From positions 62,001 through 126,000 of the forward strand of contig CASDXO010000008.1 in NCBI GenBank assembly GCA_949285135.1: a DNA stretch of 64,000 nt. The letters run 5' to 3'. A program made the position numbers and the translations under genes. Source of the DNA: an uncultured Phascolarctobacterium sp. Its GTDB lineage: Bacteria > Bacillota > Negativicutes > Acidaminococcales > Acidaminococcaceae. This document shows, piece by piece, positions 9,181-18,187 of this stretch. The number at the start of each line of letters is the position of its first letter. Position 1 is the stretch's first letter. A model generated the notes under the pieces. It saw only the letters and a list, made by a program, of their open reading frames with translations. It ran no database searches and was not told the origin of the DNA.

Positions 9181-9432
9181 TTTGTTTTTTTCAAGTTTGA
9201 AAAGCATATCCATAGGTGCATCAGGATAGGGCTCTACAGCAGTAGGCTTTTTTGAAGGCTGTTCTTCTTCGGAAAGCTGAATACGACCACATTTACGTTC
9301 ATAATCATCTACAACCCATTTTAGAATTTGTTCTATTTCTTTATTTAATGAACGACCATTATTTTTAGCAATATGCTTCATTTTGTTCATAATAATTGGA
9401 TGTATGCGCATGGTAAAACGAGCTTCTTCCAT
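9178..9432 (-). CDS. Arc-like ribbon-helix-helix DNA-binding protein
   Basis: The frame is 84 residues when started at the ATG at 9432, which has gggagg 8 bases upstream. Longer in-frame starts lie upstream but would overlap the gene's own promoter. Residues 4-45 match an Arc/MetJ-type ribbon-helix-helix: a short strand (ARFTMRIHP), then two helices with KNNGRSLNKEIEQIL. The basic strand would enter the major groove, and such proteins bind as dimers. The C-terminal 40 residues are charged and Pro-rich, with no recognised domain. Its targets are unknown. It is divergent from the M16C protease gene, and their promoter regions are close together, so it may regulate itself and that protease (inference). 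Confidence 0.75.
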   Translation of the reverse strand: MEEARFTMRIHPIIMNKMKHIAKNNGRSLNKEIEQILKWVVDDYERKCGRIQLSEEEQPSKKPTAVEPYPDAPMDMLFKLEKNK

Positions 9433-9481
9433 TGTAAATTCCTCCCGTGACATCATAGTAATGCTATGCTTTCTTTCTTTA

Positions 9482-9510
9482 ATTATAGGCATTCTTAAGC
9501 GCTTGTGCAA
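9482..9510 (-). promoter_or_regulatory. Near-consensus promoter for the Arc-like gene
   Basis: On the minus strand, TTGCAC (9505-9510) and TATAAT (9482-9487) are separated by exactly 17 bases. This places the start of transcription near 9475, about 43 bases before the ATG at 9432. A weaker plus-strand element (TTGAGA at 9526-9531, TAAAAT at 9551-9556) lies back to back for the protease gene. Confidence 0.78.
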
Positions 9511-9583
9511 GTATTCACACAGATTTTGAGATTTTACCGGCAGGATATGGTAAAATAATAAGAAAAACTTAACGGAGGTAACG

Positions 9584-12508
9584 ATGAAGTTAGAAGTAAG
9601 TAACATATATCATGGCTTTCTTGTTCTGCAGCGAGATTACATTAAAGAAATAGAGGCTGACGCCTATCTGATGGAACATACTGTCAGCGGGGCACGATTA
9701 TTTTATCTGGCATGCAATGATGATAATAAAGTTTTTTCTATTTCCTTTCGCACACCGCCTAATGATGATACGGGTGTAGCACATATTTTAGAGCACTCTT
9801 CATTATGCGGCTCGCGTAAATACCATTTAAAAGAGCCTTTTGTGGAGCTGGTAAAAGGTTCTATGAATACTTTTTTAAATGCAATGACTTATCCGGATAA
9901 GACAATGTATCCGGTAGCCAGTCGTAATGATAAGGATTTCCGTAATCTGATGGATGTTTATCTGGACGCAGTGTTTTATCCGTTGATTTATGAAAATAAG
10001 TATACCCTCCGTCAGGAAGGCTGGCATTATAATCTGAACAGTCAGGATAGTGAGCTTACTTATAACGGCGTAGTATATAATGAAATGAAGGGTGTTTATT
10101 CTTCTCCGGATGCGCTGCTTGAAAACGAGGCTATGAAAGCATTATTCCCGGATACGCCTTATCGTTTTGAGTCAGGAGGCTATCCTGATGCAATTCCACA
10201 GTTGACACAGGAGGCTTTTGAAAACTTCCATAAGACTTATTACAGTCCTGAAAATTCGTTTATTTATTTATATGGCGATATGGATATAGATGATACTCTT
10301 GCATATCTGGACAGAGAGTATTTATCTGCTTTTGCAAAAACAGGGACAGTAAATTCTCAGATTAACATGCAGCAGCCTTTAGAAAGAACGCAGGAAGTAG
10401 AAGCTTTTTATCCTGTTGACAGCGGAGAAGATCTGCATAACAAGACATATCACGAGCTATCTATTGCTGTTGGCTGTGCCAAAGATGTGAAAACTTCTAT
10501 GGCTTTACGTATACTTGAAGGGGTACTGCTGGAATCTGAGTCATCGCCTTTGCGCCGTGCACTGCTGGAGGCAAAGCTGGGGCAGAACGTAAGTGGGAGC
10601 TATGCAGGCAGTATGCTGCAGCCGGTTATGAGTATTAAGGTTTCCGGCAGTGAATATGAGGACAAAGATAAATTTATCAGTGTTATTTATCGTACTTTAC
10701 AGCAGCTGACTGTTAAGGGCATAGAGAAAAAACTGCTGGAAGGAGCGTTGAATGCAGCAGAATTTAAGTTGCGTGAGGCTGATTTCGGCGTTTATCCCAA
10801 GGGCCTTATTTACGGCATAGGTATTATGGATAACTGGCTTTACGGCGGTAATCCTGTTGATGGACTGCGTTATGATGCTATTTTAAAAGAGCTGCGTGCC
10901 GGTATTAGCAATGGATATTTTGAACGTTTAATAGAAAACTATTTGCTTGACAATACGCATAAGGTTCTTGTAAGCTTGCGTCCCCAGCCTGGCAAAGAAG
11001 AAGCAGATGCAGCAGCTACTGCTGCTGTGATGGCGCAAATAAAGGAACAGATGAGCGCTGAGGAAAAAGAGCGTTATATTGCTGAATGTGCAGAACTGCA
11101 TAGAAGGCAGGCGTTGCCAGACAGTCCGGAAGATTTGGCATCAATTCCAATTCTACAGCGCAGTGATATTCGCAGAGAAGTAGAAAAGTTTGCTTTGTCA
11201 GAAGAGGATACTGCACAGGGGAAATTTTTATATCTGCCTGCTGCTGCTCATAATATTGCCTATCTGAACTGGTACTTTGATATGACGGGCGTACCTAAAG
11301 AACAGTTGCCGTATTGCTATCTGCTGGCTGATGTATTAGGAAAATTTAACACTAAACGTTATTCCTATGAGGAAATAGCTACTGAAAGTATTATGTATAC
11401 CGGTGGTGTAGCTTTTAATGTTCGGGCTGTATCAGAGGCTGAAAATGCTGATAGTTATAAAATATACTTTACTATGAAAGCCAAGGTTATGGCAGAAAAT
11501 ATGGTGAAGCTTTTCGATATTCTGACTGCTGTGGCGCTGGAAACTTCTTTCGATGACCTGCAACGGCTGCATGATTTGGTCGATGAAATAAAATCTGACT
11601 GGGATGACAATTTCTTCAATCGCGGTCAAAATATTGCTATTTCCCGTCTCTATTCATACTCATCGGCAGCTGCGAGAGTGAATGAGCAGGACCAGTTCAG
11701 CTATTACGAATTTATAAAGAAGCTGGCGGATGATTTTGAAAACATGGGTGAGAGAACTCTGGAAATTTTAAAATCTCTTATGCCGGTATTTTTCCATAAA
11801 AACGGTTATATTTTTGCTTATTCCTGTGACGAAGCAAACAAAAAACAGGTTCGGGAAATGACGTCATGCTTTAACAGTCAGTTGCCGGATTCTGCTGCAG
11901 CTTGTGCTGAACCTGATATTATTGCTTCAGGAGAAGTAAATGAAGCCATTACAACAGCCGGTAAGGTACAATATGTAGCAGCAGGCGGCAATTTTATTAA
12001 ACACGGATATAAATTTACCGGTGCAATGCGTGTTTTGGAAACCATACTGCGTTACGAATATCTATGGACTAAGATACGTATTCAAGGCGGTGCATACGGT
12101 GCCACGGCGCGTTTTGAAATGAATGGTTTGGGTGTTTTGGCCTCCTATCGCGATCCTAAGCTGCAGGAGTCACTGCAAGCTTACAAGGGTTTGGCTGATT
12201 GGCTGCGTAAGGCAGATTTTACGGAACGCGAGCTGAATAAGTACGTTATTGGTACTATCAGTGGTATGGATGTACCTATGACAAATTCAATGCGTCTGGA
12301 TGCAGCCGTAAATATTTATCTGAAGCAGATTTCTGATTCTGTACGTCAGCAGATTCGTAATGAAGTGTTGCAGGTCAGCAATGATGATTTGCGTTCTCTT
12401 GGACAGGTTGTGGAAGATATGCTGAGTGACGGTTATATTTGCGTTGTCGGTGGTAAGCAGATTATTGAGGATAATAAAACCTTGTTCAACAAAATAATAA
12501 ATATTTGA
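9584..12508 (+). CDS. M16C zinc metalloprotease, presequence-protease-like
   Basis: The 974-residue protein carries the inverted zinc motif HILEH (H67, E70, H71) typical of M16 peptidases, with a downstream conserved NEMKGVYS segment expected to supply the third ligand. Its length and the two-half design in a single chain match subfamily M16C (PreP/Cym1), which degrades unfolded peptides of limited size in a closed chamber. The C-terminal half is the catalytically inactive part, with the conserved RIQGGAYG segment that helps bind substrate. No signal peptide is seen, so it is probably cytoplasmic and acts in peptide turnover. Its start is clear from cggaggt 6-7 bases before the ATG. A bidirectional terminator separates it from the convergent hydF. 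Confidence 0.9.
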   Translation: MKLEVSNIYHGFLVLQRDYIKEIEADAYLMEHTVSGARLFYLACNDDNKVFSISFRTPPNDDTGVAHILEHSSLCGSRKYHLKEPFVELVKGSMNTFLNAMTYPDKTMYPVASRNDKDFRNLMDVYLDAVFYPLIYENKYTLRQEGWHYNLNSQDSELTYNGVVYNEMKGVYSSPDALLENEAMKALFPDTPYRFESGGYPDAIPQLTQEAFENFHKTYYSPENSFIYLYGDMDIDDTLAYLDREYLSAFAKTGTVNSQINMQQPLERTQEVEAFYPVDSGEDLHNKTYHELSIAVGCAKDVKTSMALRILEGVLLESESSPLRRALLEAKLGQNVSGSYAGSMLQPVMSIKVSGSEYEDKDKFISVIYRTLQQLTVKGIEKKLLEGALNAAEFKLREADFGVYPKGLIYGIGIMDNWLYGGNPVDGLRYDAILKELRAGISNGYFERLIENYLLDNTHKVLVSLRPQPGKEEADAAATAAVMAQIKEQMSAEEKERYIAECAELHRRQALPDSPEDLASIPILQRSDIRREVEKFALSEEDTAQGKFLYLPAAAHNIAYLNWYFDMTGVPKEQLPYCYLLADVLGKFNTKRYSYEEIATESIMYTGGVAFNVRAVSEAENADSYKIYFTMKAKVMAENMVKLFDILTAVALETSFDDLQRLHDLVDEIKSDWDDNFFNRGQNIAISRLYSYSSAAARVNEQDQFSYYEFIKKLADDFENMGERTLEILKSLMPVFFHKNGYIFAYSCDEANKKQVREMTSCFNSQLPDSAAACAEPDIIASGEVNEAITTAGKVQYVAAGGNFIKHGYKFTGAMRVLETILRYEYLWTKIRIQGGAYGATARFEMNGLGVLASYRDPKLQESLQAYKGLADWLRKADFTERELNKYVIGTISGMDVPMTNSMRLDAAVNIYLKQISDSVRQQIRNEVLQVSNDDLRSLGQVVEDMLSDGYICVVGGKQIIEDNKTLFNKIINI

Positions 12509-12520
12509 GACGCTAAAAGA

Positions 12521-12560
12521 AAAAGCTGAGGTCAGTTTTTATACTGATCTCAGCTTTTTA
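12521..12560. terminator. Bidirectional terminator between the M16C protease and hydF
   Basis: The hairpin arms aaaagctgaggtcagt (12521-12536) and actgatctcagctttt (12543-12558) pair with one G-T wobble. T-runs lie on the plus side and A-runs just before the stem, so it serves both convergent genes. Confidence 0.88.
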
Positions 12561-12567
12561 TCTGTTC

Positions 12568-13782
12568 TTATAAAAGGCAGGCAATATCCGGCAGAGGAGC
12601 AATGCTGCGTTGTAAAATACCATGCATATGAGCAATAAGGATACCATAATTGGTCATGGGGATATTCTGGTCAGCAGCACATTTATAACGGTAAAGCATT
12701 TCTCTTTCATTAAGCATGCAGCCACCGCAGTGTACGATCATTTTATAGGGAGAAAGGTCGACGGGGAATTCGGTGCCGCTGGTGAACACAAATTCCGGTT
12801 TTTTTCCTGTGTAATTTCTAATCCAGCCGGGCATTTTGACTGTACCAATATCATTGCACTGACGATGGTGGGTGCAGCCTTCGCTGATAAGTATTTTATC
12901 TCCGTCCTGGATGCTGTTTAAGGCTTTGATGCCTGCCACCGCATTTGCTAAGCTGCCCTTATATCGGGCAAACAGAATGGAAAAGGAGGTAAGTGGTATT
13001 GCGGGGTCTGCAATCTTGGCAACATATTCAAAAGCCTGGCTGTCAGTAATAATCAGACGAGGAGGTTCCTTGAGTTTTTCGAGTGCAGCGGCAAGCTGGT
13101 TTTCCTGTACAACTACTGCAATTCCGTTATTATCAAGAATGTTACGCAAAACTTGTTGCTGTGGTAAAATTAAGCGGCCTTTGGGTGCAGCATTATCAAT
13201 TGGTGTAACCAAAACGACTGTATCCAGCGGCTTGAGCAGGTCGCCTACAAGTTCTTTGGGCTTTTCCTCAGGGATAAGTGTTGTCAGCAGCTCTTTAAGC
13301 TCGTTGATGTTATGTTTTGTCTGAGCACTAACGAATAAATATGAAACTGTCAGATTTTTTATTAATTCGTGCTGCTGTAATTCACTTATAGAATCGCTTT
13401 TGTTAAATACCAGCACAAGCGGGATATTTTTATTCTGGATATGTGATAACAGTGCTGCATCTTCTGCAGACAGACCAATTACAGCATCTACGACAAGGAT
13501 GGCAACATCTGTTTTGTTAAGAACCTGATAGGCTTTTTGGATGCGCATTTTACCAAGTTCACCCTCATCGTCGATGCCAGGAGTATCAATAATCATCACC
13601 GGCCCAAGAGGAAGTAGTTCCATTGCTTTATAGACCGGGTCGGTGGTTGTGCCGCGAAAATCGCTTACTATGGCCAGATTTTGGCCTGTAAGTGCATTGA
13701 TAAGACTGGATTTGCCGGCATTACGTCTGCCAAAGATACCGATATGGATTCGTTCTGATGACGGTGTTGCATTAAGACTCAT
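12568..13782 (-). CDS. hydF: [FeFe]-hydrogenase H-cluster maturation GTPase HydF
   Basis: HydF is the scaffold that carries the 2Fe precursor made by HydE and HydG and delivers it to HydA. The 404-residue protein has an N-terminal Era-like GTPase domain (GRRNAGKSSLINA near 18-30, DTPG at 66-69, NKSD at 127-130). It also has a C-terminal iron-sulfur domain with the family pattern CTHHRQC at 303-309 and HCGGC at 351-355, providing the Cys and His ligands of the 4Fe-4S cluster. The start has aaggaggt upstream. It stands alone here: hydE, hydG and a hydrogenase are not in the window. Its presence indicates a strict anaerobe that makes or uses hydrogen. Confidence 0.95.
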   Translation of the reverse strand: MSLNATPSSERIHIGIFGRRNAGKSSLINALTGQNLAIVSDFRGTTTDPVYKAMELLPLGPVMIIDTPGIDDEGELGKMRIQKAYQVLNKTDVAILVVDAVIGLSAEDAALLSHIQNKNIPLVLVFNKSDSISELQQHELIKNLTVSYLFVSAQTKHNINELKELLTTLIPEEKPKELVGDLLKPLDTVVLVTPIDNAAPKGRLILPQQQVLRNILDNNGIAVVVQENQLAAALEKLKEPPRLIITDSQAFEYVAKIADPAIPLTSFSILFARYKGSLANAVAGIKALNSIQDGDKILISEGCTHHRQCNDIGTVKMPGWIRNYTGKKPEFVFTSGTEFPVDLSPYKMIVHCGGCMLNEREMLYRYKCAADQNIPMTNYGILIAHMHGILQRSIAPLPDIACLL

Positions 13783-13905
13783 GAGAATACCTCCTTACCC
13801 GTAATAAAAGTACTTAATTTGTATTAAATAAGTATGAATTTAGACGCGCTTAAATAAGAAAAATTGCATAGTTTTCAGTTTAAAGAAAATTTGTGTAACA
13901 TGATA

Positions 13906-13947
13906 TTGACGACATGAAATTTTGTATATATATTTATTGTATACAAT
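13906..13947 (+). promoter_or_regulatory. Promoter of the acetate transporter gene with a GntR-like operator palindrome
   Basis: TTGACG (13906-13911) and TATATT (13929-13934) are separated by 17 bases. Directly downstream, ATTGTATACAAT (13936-13947) is a perfect 12-bp palindrome covering the expected transcription start. Its core TTGTATACAA is the form bound by many FCD-type GntR regulators of organic-acid genes. A repressor bound here would block initiation. The regulator itself is not in the window. Confidence 0.7.
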
Positions 13948-13985
13948 GTGCAAACGCACAAAACCATTATAAAGGAGGCGTATTA

Positions 13986-14603
13986 ATGAATACCAATACT
14001 ACGCAGCATTTTCAACTTTCTGTGGCGGATCCGACACCTTTGGGCTTATTTGGTTTGGCAGTTGTTACCATGGTGGCTTCCGCACAAAAAATGGGTATCG
14101 TGTCTGATGTATCTTGGGTACTGCCTTGGGCTCTTTTTTGTGGCTCGCTGGCACAAATTATTGCCGGAATCTTAGATTACTGTCACAAAAATATTTTCGG
14201 TGCTACCATCTTTTCGGCCTTTGGTTTATTCTGGTCGGCAGTTGGAATGAGCTGGATGATTAAAGCTGGAGCGTTTGGAGCGGGGTTAAGCGCCGGAGTT
14301 GATGCTAAAGCTATAGGTTTTGCTTTTTTTGCTTTCTTTTTATTTGCGTGCATTGGTACTATTGCCGCTTCTTCAGCTAATTTATTTTTGTTTGCTGATA
14401 TGGTTTTAATCGATATTTTATTGATTTGTCTGGCACTTGATGCCTGGAAGATTGGTGGTCATGCACCTCATGCCATTGCTGCCTATTCTGAGCTGGCCAT
14501 TTCTTTGTTGTCCATGTATGGGGCAGGCGCAGCATTTCTGAATAACTTTTACGGCAGAACCTTCTGGCCTTTAGGTGCTCCTCTTAATAAATGGAAGCAA
14601 TAA
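13986..14603 (+). CDS. satP: Acetate/succinate uptake transporter, GPR1/FUN34/YaaH family
   Basis: From the ATG at 13986 (aaaggagg about 5 bases upstream) the protein has 205 residues and six hydrophobic helices. It shows the family hallmark ADPTPLGLFGLAV (the NPAPLGL-type motif) just before helix 1 and a channel-like Gly/Ala-rich interior. An in-frame ATG at 13914 would add 24 residues but would begin within the promoter, so it is rejected. Family members (SatP of E. coli) move acetate, and in some cases succinate, with protons in the inner membrane. In a fermentative anaerobe it could export or recapture acetate. It is monocistronic, with its own promoter and terminator and a candidate operator at the start site. 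Confidence 0.85.
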   Translation: MNTNTTQHFQLSVADPTPLGLFGLAVVTMVASAQKMGIVSDVSWVLPWALFCGSLAQIIAGILDYCHKNIFGATIFSAFGLFWSAVGMSWMIKAGAFGAGLSAGVDAKAIGFAFFAFFLFACIGTIAASSANLFLFADMVLIDILLICLALDAWKIGGHAPHAIAAYSELAISLLSMYGAGAAFLNNFYGRTFWPLGAPLNKWKQ

Positions 14604-14615
14604 TTTTATAAAATA

Positions 14616-14644
14616 AAAGCACTGCCAGAGCAGTGCTTTATTTA
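14616..14644. terminator. Bidirectional terminator between satP and the nicotinate phosphoribosyltransferase gene
   Basis: aaagcactgc (14616-14625) and gcagtgcttt (14630-14639) form a 10-bp perfect stem with a 4-base loop, with T-rich sequence after it and A-rich sequence before it. It serves both convergent genes. Confidence 0.85.
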
Positions 14645-15694
14645 TTTTACCAGTTCAAGACGTTCATTGGGAAGATATCTGCGGCCAGCCTTTGCACAGG
14701 GCTTTCCGTCTACCATAACGATATCTGCGGTAAAGTTGATGTTGCCGTCAAAGAAGCTTGAACCGACAGCATATGTATCAACTGGTACCCCTGCAGCTTC
14801 AAAGGCAGCAATGCGCTTGGCATCAAAGCCACCGGAAACAATGATTTTGACATAATCAAAACCTTCTGCATCAAGGGCTTTACGCACGTTGCACACAAGT
14901 TCCTTGCATACGCCTGTGGGGTTGAACATACCCATCTGATCAAGCAGGCTTTTATCTACCATGCTGCCGGAAGTATCAAGGCGTACACCTTGCAGTTTAT
15001 GACCAAGTTTACGAGCTACAGTCAGAGAAGTGTTTACGCAGTCATTATCAAAATCTACTAAAGCGATGCGTGCGATCTTGGAATCTACATATTTATCAAA
15101 AGCTTCGGTTGCAGCAACGGTATTGCCGTTATAAGCAGCAATAAGTGCATGGGGGATGGTTCCGAGACCCTTGCCGTTGCTGGGCAGTGCATTGGCGTCA
15201 GTAGAAAAACCTTTTATACCGCCGATTTTAGCTGCATAGCCGTCGCTTTCCTGAGTATGGTAGATATCATAGCGGGCGGGGAAAAAGAGTACAGGCTTAC
15301 CGTTAGCTGCTTTGACAACATTGCGGACGTTAGTAGCAATGCGGCTCTGGCGTGCCAGAATGCCAAGATAGATGGTTTCCAGATGAGCAAAATCAGCCAA
15401 ATCTCCTTCGATAGTCATAAGGGTTTCCCACGGTTCAACTTCATCACCGTCATGCAGCGCGTGGATGGTAATGTTTTCCGGGTTGTGAGCGCAGGTCTTA
15501 ATCAGAGCGATAACTTCATCAGTTCCGCAGACAACAACATGTTCGCGGGTGAAAATCTGCATGAGGACGCGGGGATGATGGTTGTCACCGTTTAATATTT
15601 CTGCAGTGCGCAGAAAATAAGCGTCGCTGTAATAACCAGCTTTAATTTTTTCTATTGGAAATGTAAAACTTTCGACAGGCAATCTGTTTTTCAT
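14642..15694 (-). CDS. pncB: Nicotinate phosphoribosyltransferase
   Basis: This enzyme joins nicotinic acid to PRPP to make nicotinate mononucleotide for NAD salvage. The 350-residue length matches the shorter bacterial and archaeal form. Family features include the early segment AGYYSDAYFLRT, the catalytic-site region around PARYDIYHTQESDGYA, and ALVDFDNDCVNTS followed by GVRLDTSGS, then the PRPP-site loop VSGGFDAKRIAAFE. It has a good ribosome site (ggagg) before the ATG at 15694 and stands alone, divergent from the glycosyltransferase gene. On the minus strand a candidate promoter (TTGTAT at 15744-15749, TATACT at 15722-15727, 16-base spacing) lies upstream. Confusion with nicotinamide or quinolinate phosphoribosyltransferases is unlikely from these motifs. 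Confidence 0.9.
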   Translation of the reverse strand: MKNRLPVESFTFPIEKIKAGYYSDAYFLRTAEILNGDNHHPRVLMQIFTREHVVVCGTDEVIALIKTCAHNPENITIHALHDGDEVEPWETLMTIEGDLADFAHLETIYLGILARQSRIATNVRNVVKAANGKPVLFFPARYDIYHTQESDGYAAKIGGIKGFSTDANALPSNGKGLGTIPHALIAAYNGNTVAATEAFDKYVDSKIARIALVDFDNDCVNTSLTVARKLGHKLQGVRLDTSGSMVDKSLLDQMGMFNPTGVCKELVCNVRKALDAEGFDYVKIIVSGGFDAKRIAAFEAAGVPVDTYAVGSSFFDGNINFTADIVMVDGKPCAKAGRRYLPNERLELVK

Positions 15695-15817
15695 TTTTAC
15701 CTCCGTTTATTTGTTTGAGATAGTATAATATAATAAAAATATGATACAATAATAACGTTTCTTATTCAAGGGATTTCACAAAATTATTAAAAAAGACTTA
15801 ATTTCAAGGAGGCCTTT

Positions 15818-16930
15818 ATGAACGCAGCCAATAAAAAATATACCGTATTGCTGCTTTCTGCACCTATCGGGTCAGGACATAAGCTTGCGGCAGAAGCACT
15901 GGAACAGGTGTTAGCAGCAAATGAGGCTGTTCATGTTGTTCATGGTAATATTTTTGACTTTTTTCCGCATTTTATTGGTACTGTTTTTCTGAAATCTTAT
16001 TTACAGATGCTGCAGCATTTTCCATGGATGTATAAATTTATGTATCGATGGGGCAATCAGGAAAATGGCTCTCTTTGGATGAAAAATATTATTAACGGCA
16101 TTTTAGCCAAACTTGGCAGAAAATATCTCGAAAATATTGCACCTGATGTTGTAATTGCTACTCACGCTACACCTGCAGGTATAGTTGGTCTCTACAAGCG
16201 TTCGTTACCGCATAAACTGTTTTTGGGTGCTGTGATAACTGATTTTACTGTGCACAAATGGTGGATATGTCAGGGAGTAGATACCTATTTTATTGCTGAT
16301 AGCCGTCTGGCATGCAGACTTCCTGCAGCAGCCGAAATTAAGGCCTTTGGTATACCAGTACGCCAAAAATTTGCTGAAGCTGATGGTGATGCAGTAAGGC
16401 AGGAATTCGGCTGGCAGCCTCATGATAAAGTATGTCTGCTGCTTGGCGGTGGAGAAGGTTTATTGCCTATGGCAGAAATTGTTGCTGCTTTGACCAGGGC
16501 TCAAATTACGGGATTACAGATAGTGGCAGTTACAGGACATAACAGTCAGTTAGAGCGAGCGCTGCAGAATTATCAGGTGAAGAATTTGGCTGTATATGGT
16601 TTTACAGAGCGTTTACCGGAAATAATGGCTGCTGCTGATATTGTAGTTTCAAAAGCAGGTGGACTTACATCTGCAGAGGTGCTGAGTCTTGGTAAAAAAT
16701 TTATTATTTATAAGCCACTGCCTGGTCAGGAAGAAGGCAATGCTGTTTTTTTACAACAGTATTATGGTTCCGTAATTGCTAAAAATACGGATGAAGTAGC
16801 AGAATATGTAAGAAAGTTCAGCAAGGAAGCAAGCACTGCCATAGAAAGTGCTGATACGGTAAGGCTGCAGGCGGCAGAAAAAATCTGCACCTGTGTTTTG
16901 GAGCATATAAAGAAAAATGAAAGTGCTTGA
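15818..16930 (+). CDS. MGDG-synthase/UgtP-like glycolipid glycosyltransferase (GT28)
   Basis: The 370-residue protein starts with the family pattern LLSAPIGSGHKLAAEAL near residue 14, where the Gly-rich loop after strand 1 faces the lipid acceptor. A C-terminal nucleotide-sugar domain has LLLGGGEGL, VTGHNS, then VVSKAGGLTSAEVLSLGK and PLPGQEEGN. These match diacylglycerol glucosyl/galactosyl transferases and related enzymes that act at the inner face of the membrane. The sugar donor and lipid acceptor cannot be told from the sequence alone. Its ribosome site is aaggagg. A gap of about 100 bases without a terminator leads to dprA, so the gene may head a longer operon. Confidence 0.82.
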   Translation: MNAANKKYTVLLLSAPIGSGHKLAAEALEQVLAANEAVHVVHGNIFDFFPHFIGTVFLKSYLQMLQHFPWMYKFMYRWGNQENGSLWMKNIINGILAKLGRKYLENIAPDVVIATHATPAGIVGLYKRSLPHKLFLGAVITDFTVHKWWICQGVDTYFIADSRLACRLPAAAEIKAFGIPVRQKFAEADGDAVRQEFGWQPHDKVCLLLGGGEGLLPMAEIVAALTRAQITGLQIVAVTGHNSQLERALQNYQVKNLAVYGFTERLPEIMAAADIVVSKAGGLTSAEVLSLGKKFIIYKPLPGQEEGNAVFLQQYYGSVIAKNTDEVAEYVRKFSKEASTAIESADTVRLQAAEKICTCVLEHIKKNESA

Positions 16931-17030
16931 CCGGACGTGACAAGGTTACTATAATGAAAGAAATCTATGTCTTGCCGGCACAACTGGATGTTGCGTCTGA
17001 TATGACTTAATGATAAAAGGAGCTGAGGTA

Positions 17031-18176
17031 TTGGACGCATTTTATCTGGCAGCCTTGTGTGCTGTTACTCCTGGTCTTGGCAGAAGCAGAATACCGAGAC
17101 TGATAGAATTTTTTGGCAGCGCCCGTGCAGTCTTTATGGCATCTGAAGAAGAGCTGCGACAGGCACATATTTGCACGGAAAAGCAGATAAGTAGTTTTAT
17201 CAGTGGCAGAACAAGTGATTTGCCAGAGCGGCTGGCACTTTTTTGCAATAGAAATAATGTAAAAATTTTAAGTATTTTTGACCACGAATATCCGGCAATG
17301 CTGAAAGAAATTCACGATCCGCCATTAGTGCTGTATGTGCGTGGGGTATTACCTGACAGTATGTATAATCTTGCTGTTGTTGGTTCCCGTGATGCTTCGC
17401 CTTATGGCGTGAAGGCTGCTGCGTATTTTGCGGCTGCCTTTGCTGGAGAACGTATTCCGGTTATCAGCGGTGGAGCAAGAGGCATTGATACAGCTGCACA
17501 TAAGGCCTGTCTGCAGGCTGGCGGAGTTACTGTGGCCGTACTTGGCTGTGGTATTGATATTTGTTATCCGGCGGAAAATAAAAAACTTTTTGACTGTATT
17601 GCTGGCAGCGGTGCTGTTATTACTGAATTTGCACCGGGAACAGGGCCGAAAGCATATAATTTTCCTACTCGCAACAGAATAATAGTCGGATTGTCCAGAG
17701 GTGTACTCGTTGCTGAGGCAGCCCGAAAAAGCGGGGCTATAATTACAGCGGGTATTGCTGCCGATGAAGCACGAGAAGTATATTGTGTACCTGGAAATAT
17801 CTTTACTGGCGGCAGCATAGGTTGTCACGACTTAATCCGTACTGGTGCAAAACTGGTTGACAGCCCTAATGATATATTTGAAGATATGCGAGACTGGTAC
17901 AGCAGAAATCATATTGTACAGCAGAATATCTTTACAATGACTGAAAGTAATACATATGATATAGCAGTTATACGAAAGAAAGAACAGGTTGAATCAGATA
18001 TAAAGTCTGCTTTGGGCAAAAAGCTTTTGCAATTACTTTTACAGGGGCCGTTATCTTTGGAAGAGTTAACGGAACAGAGCGGGAAGCCTTTTGCTGATGT
18101 AAGCATGGAGCTTTTGAATATGCAGGTTGAAGGACTGATTGCTGCGGATCAGGCTCAAAGGTATTACCGCATTTAG
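17031..18176 (+). CDS. dprA: DNA-processing protein DprA
   Basis: DprA binds incoming single-stranded DNA during natural transformation and loads RecA. The protein has a helix-hairpin N-terminal part (residues 1-80), a Rossmann-like core with GSRDASPYG, the signature SGGARGIDTAAHK and NFPTRNRIIVGLS, and a C-terminal winged-helix domain (LLQGPLSLEELTEQSG to the end). A TTG at 17031 has aaaaggag 8 bases upstream and gives a 381-residue protein starting MDAFYLAAL, typical of the family. The ATG at 17010 lies before that ribosome site, so I prefer the TTG. The neighbour topA follows by 11 bases, the usual dprA-topA-trmFO order of Firmicutes. Confidence 0.93.
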   Translation: MDAFYLAALCAVTPGLGRSRIPRLIEFFGSARAVFMASEEELRQAHICTEKQISSFISGRTSDLPERLALFCNRNNVKILSIFDHEYPAMLKEIHDPPLVLYVRGVLPDSMYNLAVVGSRDASPYGVKAAAYFAAAFAGERIPVISGGARGIDTAAHKACLQAGGVTVAVLGCGIDICYPAENKKLFDCIAGSGAVITEFAPGTGPKAYNFPTRNRIIVGLSRGVLVAEAARKSGAIITAGIAADEAREVYCVPGNIFTGGSIGCHDLIRTGAKLVDSPNDIFEDMRDWYSRNHIVQQNIFTMTESNTYDIAVIRKKEQVESDIKSALGKKLLQLLLQGPLSLEELTEQSGKPFADVSMELLNMQVEGLIAADQAQRYYRI

Positions 18177-18187
18177 GAGGAACGCAA

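Noticed and set aside
13914-13985. Upstream ATG extending the acetate transporter by 24 residues
   Set aside because: It lies between the -35 and -10 of the promoter and lacks a ribosome site; the ATG at 13986 has aaaggagg.
16954-17010. 18-codon open frame between the glycosyltransferase and dprA
   Set aside because: It has no clear ribosome site and no similarity I recognise. It may be chance; it could be a leader peptide, but nothing supports that.
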